A stretch of 64,000 nt of DNA from Drosophila miranda (GCF_003369915.1 NC_046673.1:15298001-15362000), one strand, 5' to 3'; positions 43,623 to 57,515 are shown, counted from the stretch's first letter. A program made the numbers and translations. The notes: generated from the sequence alone by a model not told the origin.

Positions 43623-46175
43623 TCAATCCTGCTTATCCGAATCATTGATGGCCAGAATGGACTCCTTGCTGATCTCCAGGAATGAGGCCTGCGACATCTC
43701 CGTGTCGTCCTCCTCATCCTCGATCTCCATCTCGAAAATGGTCATTTTGCGCTTGCGATCGGACAGCACTGTGGCCACCTTGCGGCTGCCGGAGACGGCC
43801 AGCATTTCGCACACCCCATCCAAACCCTTGAAGGCAGCCGCCTCGGGTATGTCGTGGATACTATGTGTCACAGTGGCATCCGGCAGATTCATGAGCGGGG
43901 CCAGATGATGTTGGGTGCTTTGATTCCGCGCCGCACTGAGGGAGAACTGAATGAAGTAGCTGTGGGGACGCACACCGGGCGTCGAGGAGGTGCTCTGGGC
44001 CAGCATGGAGAGGCTCGACTCATTGTAAAACTGCAGATCGACGAAGCGCAGGTTGTAGTAGTCCTCGTGCAGCTGGGGGGTGAAGGGACCGGGCAGAAGC
44101 TGGACGCGGGTGCAGCGCAGTAGGCAATCCTCGGCCCGGCTGAACTCCAGGACCATGGCCTCCTGCCAACTGATGGTTACAGCAAGCATATCACATCGGC
44201 CGGCCTCATGGACATAATAGCTGCAGGTGACAAAGTCCTGCTCCTCCTCAGGCTCCATGGGCGGCAGCTGACAGCAGACGACGGCCGTGCTGAGCTTGAA
44301 GCTGGCGCTAATGCTCTCCGTGGGCTTGTGGAAGACGGCATCTATGGCATTGAACATCTTGTCGCGCTGCTGCACCAGCGACAGCTTCTTGTCGTGCGGC
44401 ACAAACAACGGGCACTGGCCCAGGCACTCGTTCTCGGCCAGCATCTGCTCCCACAGCTGGTTCGGGTCCACAGGATAGAGCTGCGTGAGGCAGGCATTCT
44501 CCAGATACTGCCCCACTCGCTCCAGATTGAATTTGCTGCGCGTGGGCATTCCCCCACTGGGGCATTCGATGTCCTCATCATCGTCGCTGCCCTCCTCCAG
44601 ATCCGGCTCCATGGCGCATAGGAGATCGGCCAGGGCAACGTTCTCCTCCTCGCTGAGTACCATCTCGTCGGGTATCTCCTGGTGCGAGAGCCGCAAGATG
44701 GTGAATATCATCCAGGCGTGGAAGAGCTTCATGTCGTTCACCAGCGAATCGATGGTGCGCTGTAGCTCGTGCACCTTCAGATAGAAGGCACCGCAGGAAC
44801 GCATCGCCTCAACGGCCACCTCTGGGGAGATGAGACTCTGAAATAGGGAGACATTCAGACACTCGTTCCTGGGGGGATCCAGTGTGGAATATCAAACCTC
44901 AAAGAAGTGCGACATGCGACCAAAGCCCGCAATTGTGTTGAGAAAATAAAACATATTGATGGCCGCTCCATTGAGCTGCTTGAAGACCAGCCCCTGAAGA
45001 TTGTTCAGACTGAGATCCACCGAATTGGCTATCTTCTTGAAGCCCTTCTCTGAGAGGGTGCTGCAAGTGGCAAAAACATATGAGCACTGGATACTGTTGG
45101 TGGTTACGCAACTCACTCGAACAGAAATTCCTCCACCTCGAAGGTGGCGAACCCGAAGACATGCAGCTCCAGGAAGTGTGTGGATATCATCCCGTACGCC
45201 TGCGAATTGGCATATTTTGTCAGTTTATTGTCCATCTCCAGCTGAACCGTCTCCCAGGCCTCCGTCAGGCATTGCTGTGTGTCATTGATGTAGCTTTAAA
45301 TGGCATTATTATTAGGAAAGACTCCTAAACAAAGGCTAGGAAGCACCTACTTTTTTGTCTCCAGTATGTGGGCACAGTGCGTGGCCAGCTCCAGCATTGG
45401 GGCCATGCAATCCTGCAACACCTGGTTGTGAAAGTGCAGCATCTTCAGCTGCAAGCCATCGCGCAGCAGGGCGTAGATGGCATTGAAGTCGCCGTTCAGC
45501 CGCACATCGTACACATCGAACTGCTCCGGATGGAGCACGTGCTGGGTTAGATCGATGCTGCCCGCCTGTAGGGCGCCCAGCAGCAGCAGATGCACTTTCC
45601 CGCTGCGCATGATCACCACCAGGAAGCAGGGCGAGCCCTTGGGGAAGGATTTCTGGTCCAGAGACTTAAGGCACGGATCGATGTTGGTCAGCGGCTGGAG
45701 CTTGGGCAGGAATCGCTTGTGCTTGTCCTTGGCGTTGCAGGTGTAGCTGCCCAGCGTCTCCTGGCAATTGATGGCCTTGCTGAAGTACACCTTCTTGATG
45801 TCGTCGTCATAGATCAGTCCAGAGATGATGGTCTCACTCTCGGCATCCAGCAGAGCCACCTTTCCATTGCTGTAGCCCACGGCGAGCAGCGTTTCGTCCA
45901 TTTGCCAGCTGAGGGACCGCACTCGGACATCTTCGCCGGGCGTGGGGAAGGTGACAATCTTTTGCCAGTTTAGCCGCTGGATGACCACCTCGCCTGGTGG
46001 AATATAAAAGTGTGTGTTAGTCCATGCAGTGGACAGTGCGTGGAGCACCAAGCTCCGACTCACCTTTTTCCGTGCCGTAGGCAATAAGATCCATTTTATT
46101 GTTCCACTCCATGCGCTCCACAATGCACGTCATGTTGCGAGCACCGAGCAGCTTCATGGAGCTTGTCTGGGCCAT
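43623..46175 (-). CDS. APC4: Anaphase-promoting complex subunit 4
   Basis: Five exons: 46175-46064, 45993-45351, 45293-45117, 45060-44898 and 44837-43623. All junctions are GT-AG and the joined frame has 769 residues (human APC4 808). The N-terminal WD40/APC4 domain is clear (LIAYGTEKGEVVIQRLNWQ, then VRSLSWQMDETLLAVGY). The long helical APC4 domain covers the middle, and the end is acidic. APC4 is a scaffold subunit of the APC/C ubiquitin ligase that drives exit from mitosis by marking cyclins and securin for destruction. It overlaps no neighbour and runs in the same direction as HP1b. Confidence 0.92.
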
Positions 46176-46886
46176 TTTTGCAGCTTTTTAATCCAAACCC
46201 AATAGAGAACATCTACAATATTGCATCAATAGCAAATTTTTGTATATTTATTTATACTTTGCCGGCGTGTCTATCGGTCTATCGAACTTCATATCGGCCT
46301 TTGACAAGGTTTATTTAATAAATCGTACGGTACCGAATGTACTTTGTGAAAGGTACAAGAAAGATGGTGCAACGAGGGGGGGGATAAACGTCAAGAACAT
46401 TGAGAGAATGAGTATCTTATTCGACTGCAGAACATTTTATTATTTTAGGTAATTGTGGGCATTGTGTCGCATTAATAGCAAATTTTTGGCATATATTTAT
46501 ACTCGGTCGGCGTGTCTGACGGTCAATAATCGCCGCCGTGCCTACCGAGATGGCATATCGGCCTTGGCCGATGTGTCTTGCGTGCAACGGAGGGGGGGAG
46601 TAAAATACAAGAACAATGAGAGATGTGTACAACTTTAATTGTATTTTATTCGACTACAGAAAATTCTATTCTTATATATAATTGTGGCCAGGATGTTGCG
46701 GGTCCCAAATAATGAACGAAGTATATATGTATATTACATACTCCAATTGGGTGTCTCCGATTGTGAGACTGGTTAAAATATATGTAGCTACATATGCATT
46801 TAAAAAAAAGAAATAGTCAAATCAAGATCCACCTTGGATCCTTCCTTAATTGGTACACTAATTTCTATGTATTATTTCGAATATGC
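46176..46886. repeat. Intergenic region with an old ~245-bp tandem duplication
   Basis: Two diverged copies lie at about 46228-46470 and 46474-46695. Shared in order are ATAGCAAATTTTTG, TTTATACT, GGCGTGTCT, CATATCGGCCTT, GTGCAACG followed by a G-run, CAAGAACA and TATTCGACT...CAGAA. The copies keep order and spacing but differ at many sites. No coding region. Confidence 0.65.
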
Positions 46887-47675
46887 TTAGTCGTCGGTTT
46901 CTCCAATTCCAAGCTCGCTGTCTCCCTCATCTGGTTTCTGGTTCTCGTCGTTATTGGTGCTGGCGGCTGGACTGGCCTCGGCTTCGGCTTCGGCCTCTTG
47001 CTCTTGCTCCGGCTCAGCCTCGGCCTCGGCCTCTGGCTCCGGCTCAGCCTCAGCCTCAGCTTCAGCCTCGTCATCTTCTTCCTCGTCTGGTCCGCCAGCA
47101 GTGCTGCCACTGGGGGTCTCGACGCTGCCGGGGTTAGTGCCGGTTCCAGAGCCGCTGCAGCCCATGCCGTCGCCATCACCGCCGCCGCCGCCGCCACCAG
47201 TGCCATTGCCATTGCCGGTGTGCCAAGTGAGGCGCTCCTCGTAGAAGGCAATAACAACCTGTGGACATCGTTCGTTGGCAACTTTGGCAGACACCAAATC
47301 GGCATGATCGCTGCCCTTCCATTTCATCAGGAACATGAGTTGACCCAGCGAGTCGGTGGCGCCCAGTATCTTTGACGGGACCAAGCCGCGCTCAAATCCA
47401 ATGAGCTTTCGGGTCTCTTCGGTCTCATCCTCCATGAATGACTTCCGCTTGCTGCGAATGTTTTCGGGTGTGGACACTGTTGCTATCCGCTTCTTTGGCT
47501 CCTTCTTCGTTTTCAGCGACTCCTCGAAAGTGGATATTAAGTCGGGGCAATCTAGATTTTCTACAGGCTCCCAAGTGTTTTCACTGCGGGGGTATCCCTT
47601 CCACTTTAAATAGTATTCCGTGCGGCCGTTTACCAATCTTTTGTCTTCTACACGTTCTACTGAAAATTCGGCCAT
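46887..47675 (-). CDS. HP1b: Heterochromatin protein 1b
   Basis: One coding exon, 262 residues, from ATG 47675. The chromodomain (about 4-55) has the aromatic cage residues in [14 protein letters not shown] and NTWEP that bind methylated H3K9. A basic hinge ([23 protein letters not shown]) leads to the chromoshadow domain (about 95-152; [15 protein letters not shown] and YEERLTWH) used for dimerisation and PxVxL partners. The tail is a Gly-rich linker and then about 70 residues of alternating Glu-Ala/Glu-Pro, longer and more acidic than I recall for D. melanogaster HP1b. HP1b is found in both euchromatin and heterochromatin. It is divergent from UTP6, with a shared ~430-bp promoter region. 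Confidence 0.93.
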   Translation of the reverse strand: MAEFSVERVEDKRLVNGRTEYYLKWKGYPRSENTWEPVENLDCPDLISTFEESLKTKKEPKKRIATVSTPENIRSKRKSFMEDETEETRKLIGFERGLVPSKILGATDSLGQLMFLMKWKGSDHADLVSAKVANERCPQVVIAFYEERLTWHTGNGNGTGGGGGGGDGDGMGCSGSGTGTNPGSVETPSGSTAGGPDEEEDDEAEAEAEAEPEPEAEAEAEPEQEQEAEAEAEASPAASTNNDENQKPDEGDSELGIGETDD

Positions 47676-48106
47676 TTGGGTTATACGATAGGCAATTGTT
47701 GCTAGTAATTTTAGTGAAGATGCTTTTCGGCTGTCAAATTGTGCAGTTAGTCTAACGCGACGCTTGTACGGCTTGTGATGTGAGAATACATTGCAGTAAA
47801 TTAGGTATCGTGAGTCGGTTTTTGATGCAGCCCTCGCGAAAAACAACAAATAAAGACAAAGAGAAAAACCATAAATAACATTAACAGAAAATGCCGCTAT
47901 TTATTCGGAACACTTATGAATTTGCGAAATAAGAGAAAATGTACATTTAATTTTAGTTTATTCCATATAGGAAACATTCGTCCTTTGCAGCTATCGATTA
48001 TTCCATTCAGTTCAAGTATCGATAGTCGTCGTGTTACACGTGCGCTTCTTTTTAAAGAAATAAACAAATTTATATTATATTAGCTGATTATAAAAACTAA
48101 ACGAAA
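47676..48106. promoter_or_regulatory. Divergent HP1b/UTP6 promoter region with DRE
   Basis: A full DRE TATCGATA lies at 48017-48024, 83 bases before the UTP6 ATG, and a half-like CTATCGAT lies at about 47991. No TATA box is obvious. This arrangement suits two housekeeping genes read in opposite directions. Confidence 0.55.
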
Positions 48107-50091
48107 ATGGGCGAGTTTATAGCTGAAATGCAGGAGCGCCTGCTGCCGGAGTACGAACAGATGAAGCACTACAACGTATTCACGCCGGATCAAGTCAGGT
48201 GAGAGCGCTTAGCAGCCTGTCCAAAGGCCCCTCAGTTTATCCATTTACTGATATTCCAGAGAAATCGTGAGCCGGCGCGAGCGTCTATTCCTAAAGATCA
48301 CTAAAAGCCACCTGGCTGTCGGCGATTATCTAGAGTTCATTGTCTACGAGAAGCAAATGTACAAAACACTCTCGGACAAGGAGAAGATGATGCACATAAA
48401 GCTGACCGGCCTGAAGAACTCCATATCCATACGCATCATGCGCCTGTACAGGGAAGTGCTGGGGAAATTTACCCACGACAGGCGCCTATGGAGCAATTGG
48501 ATCAAGTTTAGCAAGAAGTCCGGTCCCCAGGAGGTGGCTGGCATCTATGAGAAGATGCTGCTGGTAAAGATTCCATCGAGATTTAAATTGCATCGATTAT
48601 AGTCTTTCTCTCTTAGTATCATGGCGATGATCCGAACTTTTGGGTGGACGCCGCCCTGTGGCTCTACGAATACAATCGCCTCAATATAGATCGTGTGAAA
48701 GACATTCTTCTTCGTGGCCTGCAGCGACATCCTGACTCGGAGGCACTTAACAAATGCTTCTTCGACATTCTGCTCAAGGAGGCGGCACGGGCTGATCCCG
48801 AGAAGAATCTGGCTGAGAACACACTGTCTGAGCAGGACATCAAACTGGAGCGGGTCGAGGCCGTCTATCGAAACAGCATGGCGAACATTACGAGTTTAGA
48901 TTATTTTGTGAAGCTGCTGGAGAGCTGCGAGGATCACCACGAGATGACCGTCAAGCTGCAGCGTCTCATCATTGACGACATGCAGGAAAAGTTCCCGCGC
49001 GAGCCTGGCCTGTGGGATCTGGCGGCACAGCGTGAGCTGCGTGGCTACCATCTGGGGGACCCCGACGAGGAGCCCGACAACAGTGAGGAGGAGCCAGCCA
49101 GCAAGAAGTCTCGTCCTGCCACCAATGTCCGCTCCCTAAAGCGACGCATTCAACTGTGTGTGACTGTCTACAAGTCCGCCGTGGAGGTGCTGCAGACACA
49201 GGATATGTGGAGCCTCTATTTAGATGCCATGCTTGCGCTTAACAGCGACGGCAAGGCGGAACGAGCGCTCAAGCAGCAGTGCCTGGCCGATGCCCTGCAG
49301 GATGGCCATCGCTCAAAGCTAATGCACGTGCGCCACTATGCCACCCTGAGGAAGATGCTCAGCAGTGCGCCCAGTGGACGGGAGGCCGCTGTTACCATTC
49401 TAACGGAGGCCCTCAAGAACGATGCTTCGGTCGAGATGCACCAGCTGCTGCTGGCCACGCACGTGCAGAATGACAGCGAGTCGCTGATCTACGAGCTGTT
49501 CAACAAAATCCAGAAGACCATGGGCCCCGAAGCGCAGCCTCTGTGGCAGAGCGTCATCCTCTACTATCGCACGCGTCAGGATAGTCTCGGCAAGAAGCGC
49601 CTGGAGGAAATCTACAAGCTGGCCACCGCCTCCGTCTGGCCGGAGTTCGCGGAGCTGCGCTCCGACTATCTGCAGTATCTCTGGCATGCAGAGTCCGTTG
49701 ATGCAGCGCGCACGGAGTACGCCAAGCTGGCGCTCCAGCCGCCCATGTCCCTACAGCTGCATCGCCAAATGGCCCATCTCGAGAGCAGTCTGGCAGTGCG
49801 CGTATGTATTCCCATTCTATTCAAAATTGCAGCTAATTGTTTGTCCCTTCTCTGCAGGACAAGGCGGCCATCAAGTCCTGGCGCATGTGCTACGAGTTCA
49901 TGGCCGTTTACTTTGGCAAAACGGAGCCCAGCATCTGGGTTGAGTATCTCACCTTCGAGAGGGACCATGGCGAAACCAAGAACCTGTCTCTGCTCACGCA
50001 GCGAGCCCTCACCACCCTGGAGCCGCGGTTTGTGCCCGCCTTCGAGGCGGAGCGTGCCCTGGCCTATGTGGGCGCTGCTCTTGTTGGTTAA
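48107..50091 (+). CDS. UTP6: U3 small nucleolar RNA-associated protein 6 homolog
   Basis: Exons 48107-48198, 48260-48563, 48617-49801 and 49858-50091; the joined frame has 604 residues (human 597). The N-terminal block (MGEFIAEMQERLLPEYEQMK, then VSRRERLFLKITKS) is the conserved UTP6 domain. HAT (half-a-TPR) repeats follow, visible as regular Trp/Tyr helices (LWSNWIKFSKK, NFWVDAALWLYEY), and an acidic loop with EEPASKKSRP lies near residue 285. UTP6 is part of the UTP-B module of the SSU processome, which binds nascent pre-rRNA in the nucleolus and is needed for 18S rRNA cleavage. Confidence 0.92.
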
Positions 50092-51254
50092 GGCATGGAT
50101 CGACTGGTTCATTTTTCCTAGCTTTGTAAGTCTATATAGTGCTTTTTTTGTGTATAATGAGATGTACTCGACTGGGCTATTATTATATTAATATTTTATA
50201 ATATTTTGCTATCGATTGTCGAAATCAAATCAGTTTTTAAATAGTTCTAGTGTAAGAGCCAGGGATCTAAAACTTTAAAAGATGAAAGTGTATGATATTG
50301 CAGAAAAATTTTACAATTATCAGATATTATCAAATGATATGATATATTATAATTTGATATGATATGATACAGAAATGATTTATTAAAAAAATTTGTTGTT
50401 CTTTTTTGTAAAGTTTGTAAATTAAAATCCTAAAGAAAATATTACATATTGATCACAAAAATCACTTGGTATGTGATCCTCTTGGCGGTGCGTTTCGCTG
50501 TCGCTCTTAGTCGAGTAGTTCTCCCTCAAAATGGATTTTTTTTTTTTAAACTAATCGAATCAAGCGATTTTTATAGGCAAGAAATTATATATATTATATA
50601 GATAATTTAATTTCATCATGGAATGGCATCATATTTGTAACCATTTTAGTAGCTGCAATGATCCCTAAAAACCAAGTTCCTGTCGAGACCGTGCAGTCTT
50701 TCCCTATAAGATATTCCTAATATCACTATTTATATGGAAACAGTATAGGGGTTTCCCTCATTACTTTCTGTACTTCTATATCTTATAATCTAATCTTCGA
50801 AATCTGAATGATTCAATTGGTCTCTAAAATTGGTTGAATTTATTTCAATACGACGCAGTAATCGTATGTGAGTTTTGACAAGGGTGGATACGTACGCTGC
50901 CGCTCCCATTGCCAAACAGTGCATCCTTTAGATGGGAGTTAAAGTCTACTAATGGCGTGTCGGCTGGAAGGCTAACTCCCGGATACTATCTCTGCCCCAC
51001 TCCCCTGTGCTCCTGCTGCTGCTGCTGCTGACGCGTTTCGTGGCTGTGCCATTGCGCTGCCTGCGCTGACGCCGACGCTGTCGCTGTCGCTTGCCCGAGC
51101 TTTGGATGCGAGCGGCGGCAAAGCTTTCGTCACTTCGTTTGCGTACGCCGTGGAAACAACACGCACTTCTAAGATACAAACCCATTCGAACTGATCCTAA
51201 GTTCAGATACATTTGCATCTCAAATCGAATCGAATCGAATCGAATCCGATCGCC
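50092..51254 (+). other. UTP6 3' flank and 5' region of the MARVEL-like gene
   Basis: AT-rich sequence to about 50830 with ATGATAT-type repeats near 50325-50375. From 50940 GC content rises. A CTGCTG run at about 51010-51032 and a GAATC pentamer run at 51222-51246 precede the start codon at 51255. The long minus-strand frame here (51548-50949) looks like an accident of this simple sequence. Confidence 0.4.
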
Positions 51255-54200
51255 ATGGAGTTCAACAATCGTCTGCTGCTGAAAATCATTGAGCTGGTGA
51301 GCAGCCCCTGTTCTGTTTCTTTTGTGCATAAAAATCGTTCGTTTTTCCAAATTTCTTTTTGTGTGATTGTGTTGTGTATCTTCATGTGCATCTGAATCTG
51401 TATCTCTTAGTTTCGTTCTTTTTGTGGTGTGTGCTGTGCGTCTTACAACCTGTCTTTCGTTTACGATTTCATCCCTGGCCTTGGAAGGCTCTGCGCCAGC
51501 AACACAACCGGTTCCGTTCCCTCTTTTGTATTTTCTGGACCAAAACAAAACCCAAATCCCATGACTTCATTGCACATACTCTCCGTGCAGGGGAGGGTAC
51601 TAACATTAAAGGTCTTGCCCAGAAGTTTTTCACTCTCACCTCTATAGCCGGAAAACCCAAGATATTCGCATCCATCTTTTGCATTCTCCAAAAGATATTT
51701 GTTTTCCCACCAAATTTAATCCTAATCTATTGTATTTTGCTATAATCTTTTGTTTCTGCGACTAATACTTCTTAAAGAGGCTCTATTTCATCATAGATTT
51801 TAGACAATTATGAGTTATATTCATCATTAAACAAAACTTTGAAATTCTTCAAAATATACTCATAATCGTAAAGTGCTTCAGTTTTGCGATTGTTTTAAGC
51901 AATTTCAAATTTATTACAAAATGTTCTATAAGATTGTATTTTAGTGGTAATCGTTATAATATTATTTGTATGTAACTTTTAAACTGAAGTAGCTCTGAAA
52001 TTCGATGTAGCTATAAATTATCTACTCCCGAAGTCCATCTCCAAAGGGTATTCCATGCTTCGGCTTTCAAAGCCATGTCTTTCCCTTAACGAATTTGAAG
52101 TTTTTTTTCTCCTATTTTTTGGAGTTATTGCGTAGTTGTTTTGGTTAATGCGTGCTCTCGGGCTTTCGGTTTTTCGGTGTGAGTGAGGAGGAGAGGTAGT
52201 TCCCTTGTCAGTCCGTAGACCGGTGATGTCATCGGCTTAGATGAATTGCTATAAAAACCTAATATAATATTCGGTCATGCCTGCCTCTGGGGGCACAAAA
52301 GAACGCAAGAGATGAAAGAGAACTTGATTTGTCTTCCGCTGGCATAAGCAGAATGGCGTTAGAATGGGCGGACTCCAATGATGATGCCGAGTCGACATCA
52401 TCTCCTACATACATACATATGTATGATGTCACCCACGCTACTCGCTCTGGCACTCATCCGATCCGATCTGTTCGGATCCGATCCGATCCATACCGTTCTG
52501 TTCTGTTCTGTTCGGGGCAGTTCATTCTTTTATATTTATTTCCATTGTCTGGCTCTTTAACTCAATTCAAATTGTTCATTAGCCAGGTGTGTTTATTTGT
52601 GAAATTATATGGAAATTTCCCCCTGACAAATTATCGAATCATTTTCATTATTTTTATTTGCAAAATTGTCAATTGGCAAATTGGCAAGAAAAAAAGTGAA
52701 ATGCTTTTGTGGTTGAGCACATTTTCCCAGAGCTTTAATTAAACGATGGATTAGATGAACGTTTGCCCCATTCCATCTATTAATCATTTTGTGACATCAT
52801 TTTTAGAGATTCTGCGTGCGATTAATGGGTGGTAGAGGGTTTCCATATGAGAGTTCTATGGCAGCTGATTGAGAGAGAGACTGTCATTAATAGGTTTGAG
52901 CAGAGCTTCTCTTCTGTTCAACATCTTCTAAACATCTATGTTCTATGTCTTAGAACTGCGGAAATATTGTTACGAATACATTTCTTCCCACTAGAATGTT
53001 CTTTACAAGTCTTTGTTTCTAGATGGATATGAGAAATTGTACAAAATATTTATATATCATATATTTACATATATGTGGATCATGTTTACAGTTTATATTG
53101 GAAATGATTTTGTTTGCTGAAGTACGAGCATCATGCGGTTTCATTAATCATTATATTCACAGTATGACTACGAGTACGAGTATATGGTATACAGTACCTA
53201 TATTTGCAATGCTGAGACATCTGTTTCGACCCCCCGACTTTGACTTGTTTGCTCTCATCTGTTATCAGGCAAGCGGATGGATGAGTCAAAGCGATGATCG
53301 GAGCGGACTGGAAATAAATACTTTTGAAATACATATGCACTTCTGTAGACATGACCGCATGACCCATATTTAAAAAAAACTCTAATCAGAGTCACTATTT
53401 AAGGAAATGGTTATCTGTCTGGAAAGAGTCGCTCTTAAGTCTTTATGTAGCTTATAATTATAGTTTAGGCTTTGAAATTCAATGATTTTGATCCTAATCT
53501 TACATACTTCATGAAAACCTCAAATATTCAATTGAACGATCTGTTTACACTCGGTCTCTCTGAGTTGATTGCAACTTGTGTGATGATTATATCCACACAC
53601 ATTAATCCCATCAGTCGAGTGACGACGACCCACTTGACTGAGGATCGTACTCGTACTCGTACTCGTAATTTTTTGCAATGCGGGTCATGTCCGTCTCGCC
53701 CGTCCCTGCCACACCCACAGAGCCGCCACAGAGCAGTGCCGCACTGCCGCAGCTCAAAGCTGAATGGAGTGCCGTCGCGATCACGTTTCACTTGGCTATT
53801 GCACTGACTAATCCGAACCGGACCCCGGACTGGGGGCTAAAACAGCAGCAGCAACTACAATGATGTCATCACTCACATGGCCAAAAAAAAAAAAATACAA
53901 AAATAATAGCAAACACAAAAACAACAAAATGCCAGAGCATTACGCATACGCATGCCGCCATGTGCGATCCGCCTAAAGGTCGACTGGCGATCCGTCGCCG
54001 GTCGGATTGCATTGAGTAAACAACCGACTCATAAAAAACAGAACGCCCTGGGAATATCTAATTGCAAAATGGCCCAAAGGCCGCCATTCCTGTTCACCTG
54101 ATTGCCTATTCATCTAACCAACTATCTATCGGTCAGAGGATTACTCATCCTCCCAGAATCGTTGGCCAGCACGTTATTCTTTGGGCAAATAATTGTCTCA

Positions 54201-57200
54201 CTTAATGGCTGGCTAGTCATGAAAACAATTCCCAAGATAAGAGGAGGCGGCACCCGCACCCGCACCTCCATCCGCACCACCAACTCGACTTGCAACGCCA
54301 GTCGTAAACATATTTACGAGCTAATAAATGTTTTAGCTGCTGCAAATCTGTGCCTTGCCTTCTGCCACATGTATTTTTTGTTAACGGAATTCCGTTTAAT
54401 TGATTTCGACTGTTTTCGACCTGCTCGGATTTATATGGCCAAGACCCTGTGCCTGCGCCTCTCACCCTCCCTTTGTTTGTGCCTCGCTGCCATGTCAGGT
54501 GTATAATGAATGGACGCATACAAACAATATCAATTGGAAATTGAAAATAAAATTGATCTACGGGCTTTGTGGGGCCCCATTGGTAAATGGTAAATGGTTG
54601 GGTCTCTATTTATTTTGGGTTTATATTCTTTGTGGAGAGGGTTTCCCCCTTGGCGACATAAATATCCACACCCTTTTCCATGTGCCATGTGCTATGTGGC
54701 CTCTACAACCGACCCGGTGTTACCCCGGTGTTTAGGATACAATAAATGGCAGACGAAATATAAACAATTCTTAGTCATATTGGAGATAAAACCATTCATA
54801 CAATACAGTACATATGTATAGCGGAACGTTTAGGTTATTATTTCGTTCATTCATGCAGAAAGATGCAAAAACATAAAGATTACATATAGAATATGACTTC
54901 AAACGGATGCTGGAACGATGGAATATGGACAGAAGCAAAGAACTTGGGGGATTTTATTTGTTTAAAGGTGGAAGTCTTGGAACGTGAAGCCCTTTGACAT
55001 CTGTAGGAATCACAGAGATTCGGTTACAAGGGTCAGGGTGCGTCATGCAGCAGCGCCCCTCGGTGGGCGACTCCTTAGATCTAATAGCATCATTTCGTTG
55101 TAATTGTAACTAAATTGCCGTGAAATTGAATGCCCCATGATGTGCTTCCCTGAAACATCTGTTGCAAATTCGTTTTTGAAAAACTATTACTAATAGATAT
55201 ATGCTTCCTTCCGCTACATTTTCTATGGAAATCTTGTGTTTATCTCATAGTTTTCCATTATTTTTTTTTTTTTGCGTATTAATGTCATATTTATGGGGCT
55301 ACCGTCGTTCGCCCCACCCCCCCTTCAAGATTTATGGGCGTGACAATTAAATAATAAAGAAGAGCACAAACAATACAGGTACACATACACACACATACAT
55401 ACATACTATATATTTATACGGATATCTGAAAGATATATGGAAGTGGGAGGCGAGAGCAAACATTCGGTAATTATTGACACACATAATTGCTGTGTGTGCC
55501 GCGGGAAATTGGTGGCGGAAAGTCCACATAGGAATATAGATACAAAATATTGTGTACGCGAGATACTATTCCACATTTAACCCATACACAATGGATATTT
55601 TTATGGCCAATGCACGAGGCCAGCAACGAGCAAATAAGGATATGGAATATAGAATATGGAAATGTGTTTATTTATATCCCACTCCCACTCCAATTGCCAT
55701 TAACATCACCATTTCCATTCCCACTTCTGGAATATTCTAGCCTAATGACCTCTCCTTTGGGTCTGGTCTGTCTCCTTGCATTACAAAGTCAACAGCAGAA
55801 TGCTTTGACGCTGCATCCTGGGGATGGGGATGGAGTTTGGTTTGAGGTTGGGGGGCAGCGAAGGACAAACCAATTAGCAGAAGCGTCTCCTAATTGATTG
55901 ATGGTCGCTGTAGGGTGTGCCCACTGTTGCCCACACTTGGCTGTGTCCCCTCCCCCAATGAAGCACTCGACACGCCATATCGCTACCACATTTATCGCCT
56001 ATCAATATCGAAATAATTTTCATATTTGATAAGCAAATTGGCCTCCCACTCGTGTGGGGCTTAAGTCCCTGGGACTTTTGCGCTACTTCGCCAGCAATGC
56101 CCCGATGATGATATATGGAAGCAGCCATGAAGTGAAGGGGCACCTTAAGTGACAGCACAGCCACTTGAGGTGGCATAAATGATTTACGATTAGATGTCGG
56201 CATTGGTCAATGAAACTGACAACTTCCAGCAGATATATCATGGCATCCAATAGCATAACCATTATGAAATTCCCTCTGCCTTTTGGGCAACTTTTAAACA
56301 CTTTTAAAGACGGCCTGCTTGGCCAGCCATCAGGGTTAAGTGTCTGTTTATGGCCTAATTTCCTGTCCACACCCAAAGCAATGAAAGCGGGCATATGGTC
56401 GAAATTACAGCCCATTAAATATCCATGACGCACTACAATTTATCAATCGATTCTCGTAAAGCTTTTAGCCAGAGGATTAACTGGGATTTGCTACTGATTT
56501 CGTAGTATAAATGTGAGGGATACATATAATGTTTGGTGGAGGGGGATATATACTGGAGATAAAAGATACTGTCTATCTATGGCATATACCATATCTTTCT
56601 ATTATGCTATCTATCAGACAGTGCTTTTGGAAGTTATTTCTTTTGCTGTTGGGACTTTTCCCGTCAAAGTCCTACAGGTCCTAAACCCATAGAAGAGTGC
56701 ATGTACGATTACACATATCACGCGTCATGCGACAGCGCCCCTCGGTCAGTTTTTGTGCTTCTGTCTTAGGCTTAGGCTCTCTCTTTGTCTCTCTTTAAGA
56801 ATGGCAAAGCTGAGTGCCAGCATTCCAAAACCCACCCAGAGATAGTCTTTCCTGAGGAAACACCTCTTCTCCTATCGCATTATCGAGGATAAGTCGGAAA
56901 GCACTGATCAGTGGATGCAGTGCGTTTCTGTCATAGGATCCTTATATCTTTTTCTCTCTATCTGGAATATCTATCTATCTCTGTGGTTGGCTGCCTCCTG
57001 TCACTGTCCCGATGTCTGTCTGCTTGTCTGTCTGTCAGTCTGTCCGTGTTCGTGCCTAATTGAGTACTCAGATACTGAGAGACATACCATTAACTAAAAC
57101 AGACCTTCATCGCCACGAGCATCATCCTGATCGAGAGCGTGGCGGACCACAGGTACAGCAGCCAGGCGATGCTGGTGTGCGGCTCCCTCACCGGCTACGC

Positions 57201-57515
57201 GATCATCTGTGCCACACTGGGCATTGGTAAAGGACTAGTCCATGAGTCCACGAGTCCTTTTGTTCATCCTGTTCAACCGGTCCGATCCGTCTTTCAGGTC
57301 ATCTGGTGGGAGCGAACATTGACAAGCGCATCGATGTCCTGTTCTCGGTGGCCGCCGTGATCCTCTTCATAGCCAGTGGGGCCGTCATCCTCGACCGCTG
57401 GCTGGACGTCTATGAAATAGAGAGCGACAAGAACAGTGTCCTGGCAGCGGCTATATTCTGTTTGGCCAATGGAGCCATCTTTGTGGGGGATACCTTTGTA
57501 GTGCTGAATGCTTGA
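51255..57515 (+). CDS. Four-helix MARVEL-like membrane protein, isoform with exon set a
   Basis: Exons 51255-51296, 57103-57226 and 57298-57515 join in phase to 127 residues. The first exon gives MEFNNRLLLKIIEL and ends at a GTGAGC donor. The set-a exons add TFIATSIILIESVAD and VDVLF/SVAAVILFIASGAVI-type helices, ending in GAIFVGDTFVVLNA. An AATAAA at 57525-57530, ten bases after the stop, marks an own 3' end. Four hydrophobic helices and length resemble the small MARVEL-like insect family that includes Snakeskin of septate junctions, but it is not Snakeskin itself. I do not know its symbol. The link of exon 1 to exons 5.8 kb away is inferred from phase and helix order. Confidence 0.65.

Noticed and set aside
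50949-51548. 199-residue minus-strand frame
   Set aside because: Low-complexity Arg/Gln/Ser content from CTG and GAATC runs, and it overlaps the first exon of the MARVEL-like gene on the other strand.
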